From: a virus
Virus record (IMG/VR): IMGVR_UViG_3300009129_000093
Location: 1 to 22,389 of that record
Strand: one strand, 5' to 3'
Length of the DNA: 22,389 nt
Shown here: positions 21,735 through 22,389 of the stretch, one piece after another
Layout: the number at the start of each line of letters is the position of its first letter
Position numbering within the stretch: the first letter of the stretch is position 1
Position numbers and translations under genes: made by a program
The notes under the pieces: generated by a model
What the model was told of the DNA's origin: nothing
What the model saw: only the letters and a program-made list of their open reading frames with translations
Database searches by the model: none

Positions 21735-22389
21735 ATGGTTAACCGCATTGAAAGCAAGATCCCTTTTGTGGGACTCCACGCTCACTCTGGACTCTCTCCA
21801 TTTGATGGCTTGGGCATGCCCAGCGAGCATATGGATTTCGCCTATGAGAATGGGATGAATGCCCACGCTCTTACTGATCACGGTCACATGAATGGGCTAT
21901 CATTTCAGGTAGAGCATTTGAAGAAAATGAAGGCAGACGGGAAAGACTTCAGGGCTCTCTATGGATGTGAGTCTTACTTCATCAAGTCCCATCGCAAATG
22001 GCGCACGATGTATGAAGAGCACAAAGCGAATTCCAAGCGGCAGAAAAAAGAAGAATACGGAATGGTCATTGAGGATGAGGATCGCCAAAAGAAGCGTAAC
22101 CCACTCAATGAACGCCGTCACCTTGTCATGCTAGCCCAAAACCAGACAGGTCTAAACAACTTGTTCAAGCTGGTGTCCGACAGTTATCAGCCTGAAAACT
22201 TCTATCGCTATCCCCGCATGGACTTTGAGATGCTGGACAAATACAATGAGGGGCTTATCATTAGCAGTGCCTGCATGTCCGGACCTTTGTTCGCAGACTT
22301 TTGGAAGAACCGAGATAAGAGCCCCGACCACGTTCTTTCAAAAGTCTGCGAACAAAGGTCCGGACATGCAGGCACTGCTAATGATAAGC
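21735..22389 (+). CDS. DNA polymerase III alpha subunit (DnaE-type), 5' part; 3' end runs off and is likely chimeric
   Basis: The reading frame from ATG 21735 is open to the window edge (218 codons visible). The N-terminus is a PHP domain. 'VGLHAHSGLSPFDGLGMPSE' gives the H15-x-H17 metal pair, and 'AHALTDHGHMNGL' with D48, H49 and H51 is the next metal motif. 'ALYGCESYF' and 'EGLIISSACMSGPL' also match DnaE. This is the family C replicase found in some phages in place of T4 gp43, and it would be the main replicative polymerase. The Shine-Dalgarno is weak. Bases 22332-22389 are an inverted copy of 22253-22310, so the last 19 codons are probably artefactual (see findings). The true protein continues beyond the window. 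Confidence 0.88.
   Translation, partial: MVNRIESKIPFVGLHAHSGLSPFDGLGMPSEHMDFAYENGMNAHALTDHGHMNGLSFQVEHLKKMKADGKDFRALYGCESYFIKSHRKWRTMYEEHKANSKRQKKEEYGMVIEDEDRQKKRNPLNERRHLVMLAQNQTGLNNLFKLVSDSYQPENFYRYPRMDFEMLDKYNEGLIISSACMSGPLFADFWKNRDKSPDHVLSKVCEQRSGHAGTANDK
22253..22389 (+). repeat. 58-bp near-perfect inverted repeat at the end of the window
   Basis: Arms 22253-22310 and 22332-22389 match at 57 of 58 positions. The inner 21 nt (22311-22331) form the loop. The left arm encodes expected DnaE sequence; the right arm is its reverse complement and reaches the exact end of the window. A microhomology GTTCTT at 22332-22337 is at the inner edge. It is most likely a fold-back chimera from amplification or assembly. 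Confidence 0.9.

Noticed and set aside
1-22389. tRNA genes, CRISPR arrays, insertion sequences, attachment sites and lysogeny genes
   Set aside because: I looked on both strands for clover-leaf-like segments, regularly spaced repeats, transposase or integrase motifs and found none.

Overview
This window looks like part of the genome of a lytic tailed phage with a contractile tail (myovirus, T4 superfamily in the broad sense), probably uncultivated and possibly marine. Every gene I can support is on the + strand. They are packed tightly, often with 1-8 nt stop/start overlaps, and most have good AGGAG-type ribosome binding sites, so the host is a Shine-Dalgarno-using bacterium. There are no tRNA, rRNA, CRISPR, insertion sequence or integrase signals. 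I could not determine the host or name a close relative from sequence alone.

Layout. Positions 1-11054 form a tail and baseplate morphogenesis block: tail sheath (5'-truncated by the window edge), tail tube, a gp26-type chaperone/hub protein followed by an out-of-frame extension, a small protein, the tape measure, a gp48/gp54-type tube initiator or cap, gp53 with a LysM-like region, and two large conserved structural proteins of unknown role. Without any terminator, the block overlaps by 56 nt into a replication/recombination/nucleotide block (10999-20399): a small exonuclease-less family A DNA polymerase, a divergent FtsZ/tubulin-like protein, an unknown protein, a gp32-like ssDNA-binding protein, a UvsX/RecA recombinase, a dCMP-deaminase-type enzyme, a T4 RNase H/FEN-type 5' nuclease, a DnaB/gp41-type helicase and a short class II (B12-dependent) ribonucleotide reductase. 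Then come four small genes (one GroES-like) and a strong intrinsic terminator. A near-consensus sigma70 promoter follows, and then the start of a PHP-domain, DnaE-type DNA polymerase III alpha gene, which runs off the end.

How the genes fit together. The DnaE-type enzyme would be the obvious replicase. The helicase, ssDNA-binding protein, recombinase and 5' nuclease form a T4-like replication/recombination set. The deaminase and reductase feed dNTP pools, and the GroES-like protein may retarget the host chaperonin to phage proteins.

Most interesting points: (i) a FtsZ/tubulin-like gene whose nucleotide-binding and catalytic loops are altered, translationally coupled to a family A polymerase with a non-canonical motif C; (ii) a likely +1/-2 programmed frameshift on a T7 tract joining the gp26-like protein to a short second frame just upstream of the tape measure; (iii) a perfect palindrome that would hide the uvsX Shine-Dalgarno, and an operator-like palindrome beside the gp32 promoter. 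The last 58 bases are an inverted copy of 22253-22310 and are most simply an amplification or assembly fold-back artefact.
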